A stretch of 64,000 nucleotides of DNA from Flavobacterium salmonis (GTDB lineage Bacteria; Bacteroidota; Bacteroidia; Flavobacteriales; Flavobacteriaceae), in the NCBI RefSeq assembly GCF_903819435.1, contig NZ_CAIJDP010000058.1, forward strand, positions 1-64,000, given 5' to 3'. The notes beneath the pieces are model-generated. The model made no database searches and had not been told where the DNA came from. It saw only the letters and a program-made list of their open reading frames with translations. The stretch's first letter is position 1. Each line of letters opens with the position of its first letter. Position numbers and translations under genes: made by a program. Below, piece by piece: positions 35,379 through 44,191 of this stretch.

Positions 35379-37028
35379 TTAAGGAAGCCATCTAAGATCA
35401 CCCACTTTGTTTGTAACAATTGGAGAGTTTGAATCTTTGATTGTTAAATCTCCTGCTTTTGGATTTACGAATAAGTCTTGTGCACTTATTCCTAATGCGG
35501 TACCCTGAATACTCGAAGGTCCCAGCAGATAATTTGTAGTGGTATAATTATTACTGAATGAAGTTGTACTGCCTGCAGCAATTGACTGGATAACTTTACC
35601 ACAAGCTGAGGCTAATAATACATTTTTGAAAACCAAAGTAGATCCTACAGCTGCCGGAAGATTAATCAAACCGCGATTATAAGCATAATCATAAATCGAT
35701 ACATTGGTGTATTCTAAATAAATTGGATAAGTAGACGTACCATAATCGAACAGGTTTTTAAAATTGTACGTATTATTGGTTGTCCCATAATAGTCTCTCA
35801 TAAAAGTACAATTTTTGAAAATGGCTTCTTTAAAATTGTCAGCTCCGGCAGAACCAAGAACAAAGGTACCATAGGTTCCTGAATGACCTCCTACTTCATC
35901 CAGAGTACAATATTCCATCTTAAAGCTTCCTACTTCTTTGTATTTTCCGCTTCCCTGATGTCTCCAGAAACCGCGTTTAAAATTATTAAAGTCGCAGTTG
36001 TAAATGATAACCTCTCCAATTTTCCATGAAGTTCCGCTATTAAAGAAATAACTGGCATCAATAGTCTGATAGAAACGAATGTTTTCAAACTCTAATGAGG
36101 TTAAAAATGATCCTTCGGTAATATTCCAGTTTCCGTTCATCTCAATTTGAGGTTTTGCTCCTTCTGTACCACCTTTAAGTTTAAAACCTTTTGAAATCGT
36201 AAATGGTGTAATCTTGAATAACGAACCTGCTTCAAGGAAATATACTGTTCCTTCTGGAATTGTGGCATCAGTATTGTTTTTTCTCAACAATGCATCTAAA
36301 TCATCCCCTTTCATAACCAAAATTTGTCCTGGTGATGGTCCTGCCGAACGGAAATTAACCTGATTGTATGGCCTGTCATAAACACGCGGCTTATTATTGT
36401 CGTAAACATTTACATTGTAGGCTGTACTTTTTTCAAGACCTTCAATTTTAGCCTGTCCAAGACTTATTTCAGCCTGAGTCAATTTACGTCCTATAGCCGG
36501 AATTTCCTTAGACTGTGCCGGTGCAACAGAAATACTATCTACCGGATTAGCCGCATCGATTGTCCAGCTTACGGTTACTTCAGTTTCAGTAATATTTACT
36601 TTCTCTACAGGTTTCAATATTTGAGCATACGCCGGACGTTCTTCTGTCAAAGCATTTGTATAGGCCCATTGCGAATTAAATTTAGGATTGTCGTTATTCG
36701 CACGAACCCTAATGTAGAACTGTGTTTTATAAGGAATATCATCCATCAAAATTTGCGTACCTGTAATCGTATATGATTTGAACAGACTGGAATAGTAATT
36801 GTCTAAATGCAATTCTACCGTATAGGAAGCAGCATCATTTACTTTGTACCATACTACAGCAATAGAATTACTTTTAACCACAGGTGCGGTAAGCACAAAC
36901 TTGGGCTGAAACAAATCTCCAACCTTAGCATAAGCAAAATCGTCTTGCTGGCAGGAGTTTAGCATTCCTCCAAACAAAATCATGCTGAGGAATGATAAAA
37001 TATAAATAGCTCTTTTTGAATTTTTCAT
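35379..37028 (-). CDS. DUF4957/DUF5123-type surface lipoprotein
   Basis: A lipoprotein of 549 residues. The lipidated Cys is at residue 26 (MLNSC), followed by QQDD, an acidic stretch compatible with surface export. Two Fn3-like domains (about 40-230, with VVWYKVNDAASYTVEL and VTVSWTIDAA) precede a right-handed beta-helix. The helix has KLKGGTEGAKPQIEMNG, ENIRFYQTIDA, YNCDFNNFKRGFWR and KNCTFMRDYYG, the pattern of DUF4957 then DUF5123. Such proteins sit after susD in pectin loci and are thought to bind glycan on the cell surface. The start lies 11 bp after the susD stop. Confidence 0.88.
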   Translation of the reverse strand: MKNSKRAIYILSFLSMILFGGMLNSCQQDDFAYAKVGDLFQPKFVLTAPVVKSNSIAVVWYKVNDAASYTVELHLDNYYSSLFKSYTITGTQILMDDIPYKTQFYIRVRANNDNPKFNSQWAYTNALTEERPAYAQILKPVEKVNITETEVTVSWTIDAANPVDSISVAPAQSKEIPAIGRKLTQAEISLGQAKIEGLEKSTAYNVNVYDNNKPRVYDRPYNQVNFRSAGPSPGQILVMKGDDLDALLRKNNTDATIPEGTVYFLEAGSLFKITPFTISKGFKLKGGTEGAKPQIEMNGNWNITEGSFLTSLEFENIRFYQTIDASYFFNSGTSWKIGEVIIYNCDFNNFKRGFWRHQGSGKYKEVGSFKMEYCTLDEVGGHSGTYGTFVLGSAGADNFKEAIFKNCTFMRDYYGTTNNTYNFKNLFDYGTSTYPIYLEYTNVSIYDYAYNRGLINLPAAVGSTLVFKNVLLASACGKVIQSIAAGSTTSFSNNYTTTNYLLGPSSIQGTALGISAQDLFVNPKAGDLTIKDSNSPIVTNKVGDLRWLP

Positions 37029-37039
37029 ATGTAATTCAA

Positions 37040-38929
37040 TTAATAGTTAAAACCATAATAATTCTGAATAGCCCCACGATGATCCGAAATCACTTTTGAA
37101 GGATAAGGGCATAAATAACGCAATGGGTCATTTGGAGATTTAGTTGAAGCGTTATTGAAGTTTATGAAACCTCTAAAACTCCACTTAACCTCGTTGTTTG
37201 GTTCATAAGCCTGCGTATCGTTATTTAAGGCATACCATTTTGTGGCAAAAGCCGTTTCTGTATAACCTGCGGGTTTGGCTTGTAAAACCGGATCAATTCC
37301 TTTTATATCTAAAATTATTCTGCCTCCATTAATTGGATCCGGAATCTCTTTCCAGTAAACGCTTCCCGGAACATTGTCTACACCCGGAACATAAGCTCCA
37401 TTGGCTACTTTGCCCCAGTTCACGAATTTGTTATATTGATTGTAAATTACCTCGCTGTATTTATTCCAACGGGCTAAGTCAAATTTACGTTTGCTTTCTC
37501 CGCCAAGTTCCCAGGCACGCTCATCCATAATGGCCTGAAAAAACAGATCCGGATTTGATTTTGAGGAAACATAGCTATCTACTTTTGCTCCCCAGTCTGC
37601 CTGATCAAATGCTCTGCGGCGCACTCGTTTTAAACATTCCTGAGCATCCTGACGAGGACCAAATCGTTCGTTTACCGCTTCAGCATACATCAACAGTACA
37701 TCTGCAAATCGCATCCAGGAGTAGTTGATACCTGTTCCTTTAGTACTTGTACCTCCTTGTGGGGCTGAGTAAAGTTTTGACCATTTTCCAACAGCCAGCT
37801 TAGCTAAATCCAGACGAATTACCTGTTTTAAATTGGCATCATACGAATAAGGTGCGCAGGTAAGATCACGTCTCAAATCTTTACTGTCAAACGAGTACAA
37901 ATAGGTTCCTGCTAAATTGAGACTTCCGGAAGCGCTTCCGTAAGGGTGAGTTCCTTCTGTAATTGGAATACCAATAGCATAGCCATATTCGCCTGAGATA
38001 GATTTCAATAATGGCAATGAAAACATTACATCATCATTAACCGGAGTTACCCAATTGTTTTGCGTAATCCAAAAATTGCGATAACTTAATTTAAGGTCAT
38101 GCTGTCCTTCATTAATTACTTTTCCTAAATACTGAATGGCAATATCATAATACAATTCATGATTTTCCCCACGAACCATATGACCAATACTGGCTGCATC
38201 ACTATCCGGGCGTAAAGTCCATCCTCCTCGTGTAAGGGCAAGCAAACCAATCAAACCCTGATTAAAACTTCTTGAGGCGCGTTCTGTACCATACTCTACT
38301 ACGCTTGCATATTGCATTAATGGCTCTACCGATTTTAAATCATCTATTAGAAATTCAAGAATTTTATTTCTGTCTGTAACTCCTACTCTAAAATCCTCGT
38401 CACCTGTTGATGATTTGGTACGAAACACAACATCTCCCCAAATTCGGATCATATCTAAATATATCATGGCACGGATTGTTTTAGCTTCTCCATACATTTG
38501 CGTAATTTTTGAAGGCTCAGTTTTGCTGGCTGTTTTATAAAGATCAGAACCTTCAATTCCTTCAATAACATCATTCGCAGCATTGATAATCTTGTACATG
38601 GCATTCCAGGTAGAATTCAGGGTTGTCCAATACGGTTTCGGTTCAAAACAGGCAATGTCAGAGCCGTTAACATTAACTGCAGTAGTGCTTACCGCTGCCA
38701 TCTCTACATCTGTATTCGGATTAAAAACAAAGGCAAGACGATTAGAATACGTATCATCAGTCAGCATAAGTGTATATACCCCTGCAAGTGCAGATTGTAT
38801 TTCACTTTCAGAACTAAAAACTTCATCCCCGGTAAAACCGGTTGCCGGCTGTACGTCTAGATAATTATCGCAAGCTGTAAAGCACAGTGCGAAACTAAAT
38901 AGCATACTTAATAATATCTTTTTATTCAT
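37040..38929 (-). CDS. SusD/RagB-family glycan-binding lipoprotein
   Basis: A lipoprotein of 629 residues with the lipidated Cys at residue 20 (CFTACDNYLDVQPATGF). SusD hallmarks include the N-terminal SESEIQSALAGVYTLM, helices with YGEAKTIRAMIYLDMIRIWGDV, and the C-terminal MRFADVLLMYAEAVNERFG then QAIMDERAWELGGESKRKFDLARW. It forms the lid of the SusCD transporter and binds pectic oligosaccharides at the outer membrane. It sits 20 bp downstream of susC, as is usual. The glycan is inferred from the enzymes around it. Confidence 0.96.
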   Translation of the reverse strand: MNKKILLSMLFSFALCFTACDNYLDVQPATGFTGDEVFSSESEIQSALAGVYTLMLTDDTYSNRLAFVFNPNTDVEMAAVSTTAVNVNGSDIACFEPKPYWTTLNSTWNAMYKIINAANDVIEGIEGSDLYKTASKTEPSKITQMYGEAKTIRAMIYLDMIRIWGDVVFRTKSSTGDEDFRVGVTDRNKILEFLIDDLKSVEPLMQYASVVEYGTERASRSFNQGLIGLLALTRGGWTLRPDSDAASIGHMVRGENHELYYDIAIQYLGKVINEGQHDLKLSYRNFWITQNNWVTPVNDDVMFSLPLLKSISGEYGYAIGIPITEGTHPYGSASGSLNLAGTYLYSFDSKDLRRDLTCAPYSYDANLKQVIRLDLAKLAVGKWSKLYSAPQGGTSTKGTGINYSWMRFADVLLMYAEAVNERFGPRQDAQECLKRVRRRAFDQADWGAKVDSYVSSKSNPDLFFQAIMDERAWELGGESKRKFDLARWNKYSEVIYNQYNKFVNWGKVANGAYVPGVDNVPGSVYWKEIPDPINGGRIILDIKGIDPVLQAKPAGYTETAFATKWYALNNDTQAYEPNNEVKWSFRGFINFNNASTKSPNDPLRYLCPYPSKVISDHRGAIQNYYGFNY

Positions 38930-38949
38930 GATTTTAAATTTTGATTTAA

Positions 38950-41900
38950 TTAAAATGATAACTGAGCTCCTAAAGTGTAGTTTCTTGTCCTTGGATAGGC
39001 ATTGTAATCAATGTTAGGTGTCAGTCCTGTTGACAGATTAACTTCCGGATCATAGCCTGAGTAATTCGTCCAGACATATAAATTAGTACCGGTTACATAC
39101 AAACGAACTCTGTTAAATATTAATTTTTTGGATACGTCTATTGGAATTGTATATCCTATAGAAAGTGTATTCAATCGTAAAAAAGAACCATCTTCAACGG
39201 CATAAGACGAAGCAATAGGACGACCGATTGATGTTGGGTTCCACATAGTGGCATTTTTATTGAAATCTGCCAAGAGTGCCGGAGAGTAACGAAGATCGTT
39301 CCCCATATCATCAAAGTTACGCCAACGGTTATTCATCGACACTTCCATTCCTAAGTTGTTTTGGTTGTTTTGATACCAGGAAGTCATCATAACTTTGTTG
39401 GCGTTGAAAACATCAAACCCATATACAAAGTTGAAAAAAGTAGAGAAATCAAAATTTTTCCATACTGCATTCAGTCCAAAACCTCCTGAATATTTTGGGT
39501 TTGTATCTCCAATCACTTTTCTGTCATTCGCACCAATTACATACGTATTTGAATCTGATGCATCAACAGGCGTCAGTTTTTTAAATTTAGCATTTCCCGG
39601 ACGCGGATCACCTGACAGGTTTTTGGAGTTTGCCACACCTTCTTTCAGTTTCCATGTTTTTGTTAATGGGTCAAATGAGTCGAAATCATCCATGGTGTAA
39701 AAACCATCATTAACAAAACCATAAATCAACCCTTTTGTACCGCCTACATAAGCACGATAATCGTCATCATTTAACAATTGTGTTCCTGCCCATCCTGAAC
39801 TAAGAATCCATTCATTCTCTCCGGTTGAAAGTGCGTCAATTTTATTTTTATTATATCCAATATTGAAATTTACATCCAGGTGAAAATCTTTTTTCTGAAT
39901 CAGATTGGCATTAATTGCAAATTCAACCCCTTTGTTGGATGTCTGTCCCACATTGGTCATAATTTTACTAAAACCTGATGATCCGGGAATATCAGAAGGC
40001 ACTAACAAATCTTTTACCGTGTTTTGGTAAAATTCGATATTACCGGTTAGACGTTCTTTAAAAAAGCCGAAATCAACACCTATATTGGCAGTATAAGTTG
40101 TCTCCCATTTCACGTTAGGATTGTTTAAATACGTTACACTCTTACCGCTCGGATTATAAAAGTTATAGTAGTAATGACTCTCCTCTCCCCAGCCTACTGA
40201 TCTGTCTTGTGAAACACCATAATATTTGGCGTACAAATCGCCATCAATTCTATCATTACCCGAAACTCCGTAACTTAAACGTAATTTTAAATTTGAAACG
40301 GTTGTACTCTCTTTTAAGAATTTTTCATTTGATATTCTCCATGCAAATGCTCCGGCTGGAAATACTCCCCAGCGATTTGCAGGACCGAACTTTGTGGAAC
40401 CGTCTGCACGAATTGTAAATGTTGCAAGGTATCTGTCGTCATAACCGTAATTTACACGACCGAAGAATGATGAAATTTTATTAGGCGAACCTTCTTTTGA
40501 TGAGTTATTATAACCTTTTCCTAGGGCAAGATTATCCAATGCTTTCTCTGCTGTTATACTTTCAGGAAAATAACCCGTGTAATAAGTTTTACTGGCACTC
40601 CTCTGATCCTTCATTTCCTGCCCCACCATAGTTTGAAAATCATGAACATTATTGATTTTGAAGCTATAATTTAATACATTGTTCAATTGTGTACGAGGAC
40701 TTTGAGTCATTTGCCAGCCCACTACCGGCAGACCTCCATTAGCATTTGCCGTACCGGTCTTTAAGCCCCAAAAACGGCCATCTTCTTCATACTGGTATTC
40801 AAAACCGAATGAGCTGCGAAAACTCAATCCTTTCATTAAATTCCAGGTTAATGCCCCCACTGTATTGAATGTACGTGCAGTACGCTCCCGATAATTTCTT
40901 TCGGCTTCCTGTATCGGATTGAAACGCGGAACAGGTTCATAATCTTCCGGATCAAAATAAGTATCATCATCAGGCAATGTCATATAATCCTGTAAACCCA
41001 GTGTTGGTGCCTGACGCAGTGCAGTAAGCAAATTAACCCCTTCTGTACCTGCTCCTTCAATTTTCTTGTTTATAAAGCGGGACTGGAATTCAAAAGTAAA
41101 TTTATCAGACAGTTTTGTATTAAGCGTTAGGTTCATGTTGGTCTGCTTTAAACCAGTTCCTATTAATACTCCGGGCTGATCCTGATTGGTTAGCGAAAAC
41201 TTGAATTTGGTTTTTTCATTACCTCCATTCATACTAAAATCAAGGTATTTAGTAATCGGGTTAGTACCAAAAATTTCGTCCTGCCAGTCTACTCCATGAT
41301 CACCTTTATAAATATACATTTCATTTGCCTGCCCATAACGATTGTAAAAAGCAGTCGGATTTGAGGATCTTCCTTTTTCATACTCATATTGCATCATAAC
41401 ATATTCATACGGATCCATTACATCCAGACGGTTCGCTAAGGTTTTTATTTGCATGTAACTGTTTATATTCACTGAAACCCTTCCTGCTTTAGGATTTTTT
41501 GTAGTAACTAAAATAACCCCGTTAGCACCACGGGCACCATAGATAGCAGTAGATGCAGCATCTTTTAATACCTCTACCGATTCGATGTCTGTTGGCGGAA
41601 TATCATTTAAGGTAGCAACCTCAAACCCATCAACCAAAATTAAAGGTGCATTGTCCTGAGTAATAGAACCTCCCCCACGAACTCGTATCATTATCTCGGA
41701 ACCAGGAGAACCGTCTGCAGAAGTAATCTGAACACCCGGCAATTTACCTACCAGCGCTTCTGCTACGTTACTGGTTGGAACTTTTTCTAATACTGTTCCT
41801 TTGATACTGGATACGGCTCCGGTCAGGTTTGCACGTTTTTGAGTACCGTAACCAATTACCACTACTTCATTCAGTTCACTGGTCGATTCCTTCATCTCGA

Positions 41901-42180
41901 TGTCAATTCCGGAGGTGCGCCCATTTAAAGGCACCGTTATATCTTCCATACCAATAAACTTAACAACCAAAACTGCTGTTTTAGGGTTCGTTACTTTTAT
42001 GGAAAATTTTCCGTCAAAATCACTGGAAGTATTTGATTTTTCATTTTTTACAATAATTGTTGCGCCGGGAATAGAGCCCATTTTATCTCTCACCACCCCG
42101 GTCACAGTTTCCTGAGCATAACCGCCAATCGCAAAAAACAAGACGATTAACGTGCTCATGATATGTTTTTTTATCATCAT
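38950..42180 (-). CDS. SusC/RagA-family TonB-linked outer membrane transporter
   Basis: A protein of 1076 residues with a signal peptide (GGYAQ). A carboxypeptidase-like domain (about 23-100) precedes the SusC signature NEVVVIGYGTQKRANLTGAV at the TonB-box region. The plug has PLILVDGFEV and IESVEVLKDAASTAIYGARGANGVILVTTK. A 22-strand beta-barrel follows, ending in LGAQLSF with the terminal Phe. It imports pectic fragments in a TonB-dependent way with its SusD partner. It has no extra signal-transduction domain at the N-terminus, so regulation should come from the HTCS. Confidence 0.97.
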   Translation of the reverse strand: MMIKKHIMSTLIVLFFAIGGYAQETVTGVVRDKMGSIPGATIIVKNEKSNTSSDFDGKFSIKVTNPKTAVLVVKFIGMEDITVPLNGRTSGIDIEMKESTSELNEVVVIGYGTQKRANLTGAVSSIKGTVLEKVPTSNVAEALVGKLPGVQITSADGSPGSEIMIRVRGGGSITQDNAPLILVDGFEVATLNDIPPTDIESVEVLKDAASTAIYGARGANGVILVTTKNPKAGRVSVNINSYMQIKTLANRLDVMDPYEYVMMQYEYEKGRSSNPTAFYNRYGQANEMYIYKGDHGVDWQDEIFGTNPITKYLDFSMNGGNEKTKFKFSLTNQDQPGVLIGTGLKQTNMNLTLNTKLSDKFTFEFQSRFINKKIEGAGTEGVNLLTALRQAPTLGLQDYMTLPDDDTYFDPEDYEPVPRFNPIQEAERNYRERTARTFNTVGALTWNLMKGLSFRSSFGFEYQYEEDGRFWGLKTGTANANGGLPVVGWQMTQSPRTQLNNVLNYSFKINNVHDFQTMVGQEMKDQRSASKTYYTGYFPESITAEKALDNLALGKGYNNSSKEGSPNKISSFFGRVNYGYDDRYLATFTIRADGSTKFGPANRWGVFPAGAFAWRISNEKFLKESTTVSNLKLRLSYGVSGNDRIDGDLYAKYYGVSQDRSVGWGEESHYYYNFYNPSGKSVTYLNNPNVKWETTYTANIGVDFGFFKERLTGNIEFYQNTVKDLLVPSDIPGSSGFSKIMTNVGQTSNKGVEFAINANLIQKKDFHLDVNFNIGYNKNKIDALSTGENEWILSSGWAGTQLLNDDDYRAYVGGTKGLIYGFVNDGFYTMDDFDSFDPLTKTWKLKEGVANSKNLSGDPRPGNAKFKKLTPVDASDSNTYVIGANDRKVIGDTNPKYSGGFGLNAVWKNFDFSTFFNFVYGFDVFNANKVMMTSWYQNNQNNLGMEVSMNNRWRNFDDMGNDLRYSPALLADFNKNATMWNPTSIGRPIASSYAVEDGSFLRLNTLSIGYTIPIDVSKKLIFNRVRLYVTGTNLYVWTNYSGYDPEVNLSTGLTPNIDYNAYPRTRNYTLGAQLSF

Positions 42181-42241
42181 AACTACTATATTTTATTTTG
42201 ATTTAGATTTGTTTTCAAATCTGTTCATCATTGAATTTTAT

Positions 42242-43057
42242 TTATCTGGTCTGTACAACTCCATTAATGGTCACTACATAATCTTTAATGATTGGTGTAT
42301 CGGGATCATTAAGATTAAAATCGATATTAGTAACACCGTTTCCTAAAATTGGAAAAGAGCCTTCAATTTCTTTTGTTTTTACTACAACCAAATCGGCTGT
42401 CATAAACTCAATACGAATCGTAACATTATTCGCTGCTTCATCAGTCTGAAATACAATAAAATCGTCTAAGTAGTTAATTCCTCCTGTGGTCGTTTTCTTA
42501 GATCTGGAAACGGTCATATCTCCTTTTACAAAGGTTTCATCGGAGACTTTGTATCCGTTACGTTTTACAGAAACAGTAGTTTTTATGACAGCATAACCTG
42601 GATCGGCTACGATGTCTTTTGACTTCAGACGTAATGTCCCTGTTCTAGTAAGAATGTTCATGGTAAGCTTTTCCTCAAATGGTGTTGCATAAGGAACCAC
42701 TGCCGATAAATTTACTTTTTGATCAGCATTGACTGACTGAGGAACAACAAAATCATTCAGATTAACCGGTAACGGAACCATTTCTGCCGGAATATCAGAT
42801 GCAATAAACTTGTAACTTCCTTTTTCAAGGGCAAAACGATAAAGCGAACTGTAGTTGCCAAAATAATCACCGTTATCTTTATAAATAAAAATAGGTCTTG
42901 TCGATATACCTACATTTATATTCCAGGGATTGCCATTCAGCTGAAGTGCATAGTCTCTCACAACAGAGGGCTCGTATTTCATTTCATCACTAGAGCAGGA
43001 AGTCATGATAAAAAGAAGTACGCCTACTCCGAGTATTAGTTTTTTTATGTTTTTCAT
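42242..43057 (-). CDS. Lipoprotein leading the susCD operon, unknown function
   Basis: A lipoprotein of 271 residues with the lipidated Cys at residue 21 (FIMTSCSSDE). The mature part is beta-rich with two sandwich-like halves; visible segments are ALEKGSYKFIASD, LTMNILTRTGTLRLKSKDI and NYLDDFIVFQTDEAANNVTIRIEFM. The pattern reminds me of fimbrillin/Mfa2-type surface proteins, but I cannot assign a family. It is the first gene after the susCD promoter, 61 bp upstream of susC, whereas surface lipoproteins usually follow susD. A surface glycan-binding role is inferred from location. Confidence 0.75.
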   Translation of the reverse strand: MKNIKKLILGVGVLLFIMTSCSSDEMKYEPSVVRDYALQLNGNPWNINVGISTRPIFIYKDNGDYFGNYSSLYRFALEKGSYKFIASDIPAEMVPLPVNLNDFVVPQSVNADQKVNLSAVVPYATPFEEKLTMNILTRTGTLRLKSKDIVADPGYAVIKTTVSVKRNGYKVSDETFVKGDMTVSRSKKTTTGGINYLDDFIVFQTDEAANNVTIRIEFMTADLVVVKTKEIEGSFPILGNGVTNIDFNLNDPDTPIIKDYVVTINGVVQTR

Positions 43058-43213
43058 ATCCTATTATTTTAATTGAAACTGTTTATCTGCTAAATATTCG
43101 TCTGTTAAGACCAATACGCCAGTTAATAATAGAATGAGAGTCTGGTTTGTTTTCATAAGTTTTGGTTATTAATAGTTAGTTAAAAATTAGTTAAAGACTT
43201 TTGGTTTATGCAG

Positions 43214-43260
43214 CAAAACTAGAGATAGCGAGCTGGAAAATGGTGTAAATATTGCTTTTC
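43214..43260 (-). promoter_or_regulatory. Promoter and candidate HTCS operator of the susCD operon
   Basis: On the minus strand TAGTTTTG (43221-43214) matches the flavobacterial -7 element. Upstream of it, after 20 bases, lies GAAAAGCAATATTTACACC (43260-43242), a variant of the motif found before GH3 and PL11. No TTG is seen at the -33 position, as expected of an activator-dependent promoter. The leader would be about 150 bases long. Confidence 0.55.
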
Positions 43261-43426
43261 GAGGAGGGTGAAATCACTAATTCGAGTAGTAATAATTAAT
43301 GATTAGTCAATTAATTAGGATATTTTTTACATTTTGCGAAAAAATAACCGCTAATAAAAACGAACTATCATTGTATTTAACTCAAAATCAAGTTTAGAAG
43401 ATGTATAAATAGGATCTTTATATCTA

Positions 43427-43453
43427 TTGTCAGGCTGAGCTGAGTCGAAGCCC
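43427..43453 (+). repeat. REP right arm, solitary
   Basis: TGTCAGGCTGAGCTGAGTCGAAGCCC matches the right arms at 43602 and 44134. No left arm lies within 100 bases upstream. Confidence 0.7.
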
Positions 43454-43476
43454 TTTTCCAATAAGTTGGCACAATT

Positions 43477-43571
43477 AAAAAACTTTCAGAATGTTTAAAT
43501 GAAACAACTCAGAAAAACCGCATACAGAAAACATAGTATTAAACGAGCCTTCGACTTCGCTCAGGATGACA
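43477..43571 (+). pseudogene. Relic 3' end of a second GIY-YIG gene plus REP arm
   Basis: These 95 bases match 44010-44104 with three differences and no gap. In the matching frame they read KKLSECLNETT then QKNRIQKT and a TAG stop, the C-terminus of the intact GIY-YIG protein with two substitutions. A REP left arm follows the stop in both copies. The rest of the gene is absent, so this is the 3' remnant of a duplicated gene or transposed unit. Confidence 0.8.
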
Positions 43572-43625
43572 GTTGTATTAGTTATAAAATCTGTGTTCAT
43601 ATCAGGCTGAGCGAAGCTAAAGCCC
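43545..43625. repeat. REPIN-like pair of inverted REP arms, upstream copy
   Basis: Left arm GAGCCTTCGACTTCGCTCAGGATGACA (43545-43571) faces a right arm starting TCAGGCTGAGCGAAGC at 43602 and ending near 43625, with about 30 AT-rich bases between. The left arm is the end of the 95-bp duplication. Confidence 0.75.
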
Positions 43626-43748
43626 CCGTTCCAATTGACACACATTTAGGTATTATTCGATAAAACAAGCGAAAACAGAATCAAACCATCCTATTGTTAA
43701 GTATTTTTCCTGCTTTAACTGAATGATTAATTTTTAAAAACTTTTTAA

Positions 43749-44069
43749 ATGAAACAATACTATGTATACATTTTAAAATGTTCTGATAATAGTTATTATA
43801 CCGGAATGACAAATAATATCGAAAGAAGGTTAAACGAACATATCTTAGGACTAAATGAAGAATGTTATACTCTTGCTAAGAGATCATTAGAATTAGTTTT
43901 TTGTACTGAATTCAACGAAGTGAATCATGCCATCTCGTTTGAAAAACAAATAAAAGGATGGAGCAGGAAAAAGAAGGAAGCAATAATAAGCGATAAATGG
44001 GAGGATTTGAAAAAACTTTCAGAATGTTTAAATGAAACAACTCATAAAAACTGCATACAGAAAACATAG
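43749..44069 (+). CDS. GIY-YIG endonuclease domain protein, REP-associated
   Basis: A stand-alone GIY-YIG protein of 106 residues. The signature is complete: YYVYILKC...YYTGMT, the catalytic Arg in NNIERRLNEH, and the Glu in AISFEKQIKGWSRKKKEA. The family cuts DNA; this short form resembles the UPF0213/YhbQ-like group. The gene is flanked by REP arms. Its last 20 codons and the following REP arm are duplicated upstream at 43477-43571. A related block AAAAACTTT...TTTAAATGAAACAA occurs at its start (43736-43757) and near its end (44011-44040). It converges on the HTCS gene and lies outside the pectin enzyme operon. A role in REP maintenance or mobility is inferred from this arrangement only. 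Confidence 0.9.
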   Translation: MKQYYVYILKCSDNSYYTGMTNNIERRLNEHILGLNEECYTLAKRSLELVFCTEFNEVNHAISFEKQIKGWSRKKKEAIISDKWEDLKKLSECLNETTHKNCIQKT

Positions 44070-44104
44070 TATTAAACGAGCCTTCGACTCCGCTCAGGAT
44101 GACA
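44010..44104 (+). repeat. Downstream copy of the 95-bp direct repeat
   Basis: It covers the last codons of the GIY-YIG gene, the TAG stop and a REP left arm. It is identical to 43477-43571 except at three positions. The two copies start 533 bases apart. Confidence 0.9.
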
Positions 44105-44159
44105 CTCGAGTCAATTATAAAAGTTTATCTCACTGTCTGGCTGAGCGGAGTCGAAGCTC
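44078..44159. repeat. REPIN-like pair of inverted REP arms, downstream copy
   Basis: Left arm at 44078-44104 (GAGCCTTCGACTCCGCTCAG...) and right arm at 44134-44159 (TGTCTGGCTGAGCGGAGTCG...) are inverted matches over about 22 of 26 positions. They lie between the converging GIY-YIG and HTCS genes and could also serve as a bidirectional terminator. Confidence 0.8.
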
Positions 44160-44191
44160 TCTTAGTCTGAATCAAGTAAATATTGGAATTT

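Noticed and set aside
43545..44159. Possible CRISPR array from the repeated palindromes
   Set aside because: Repeats are few, irregularly spaced and inverted pairs, with no spacers of constant length and no cas gene.
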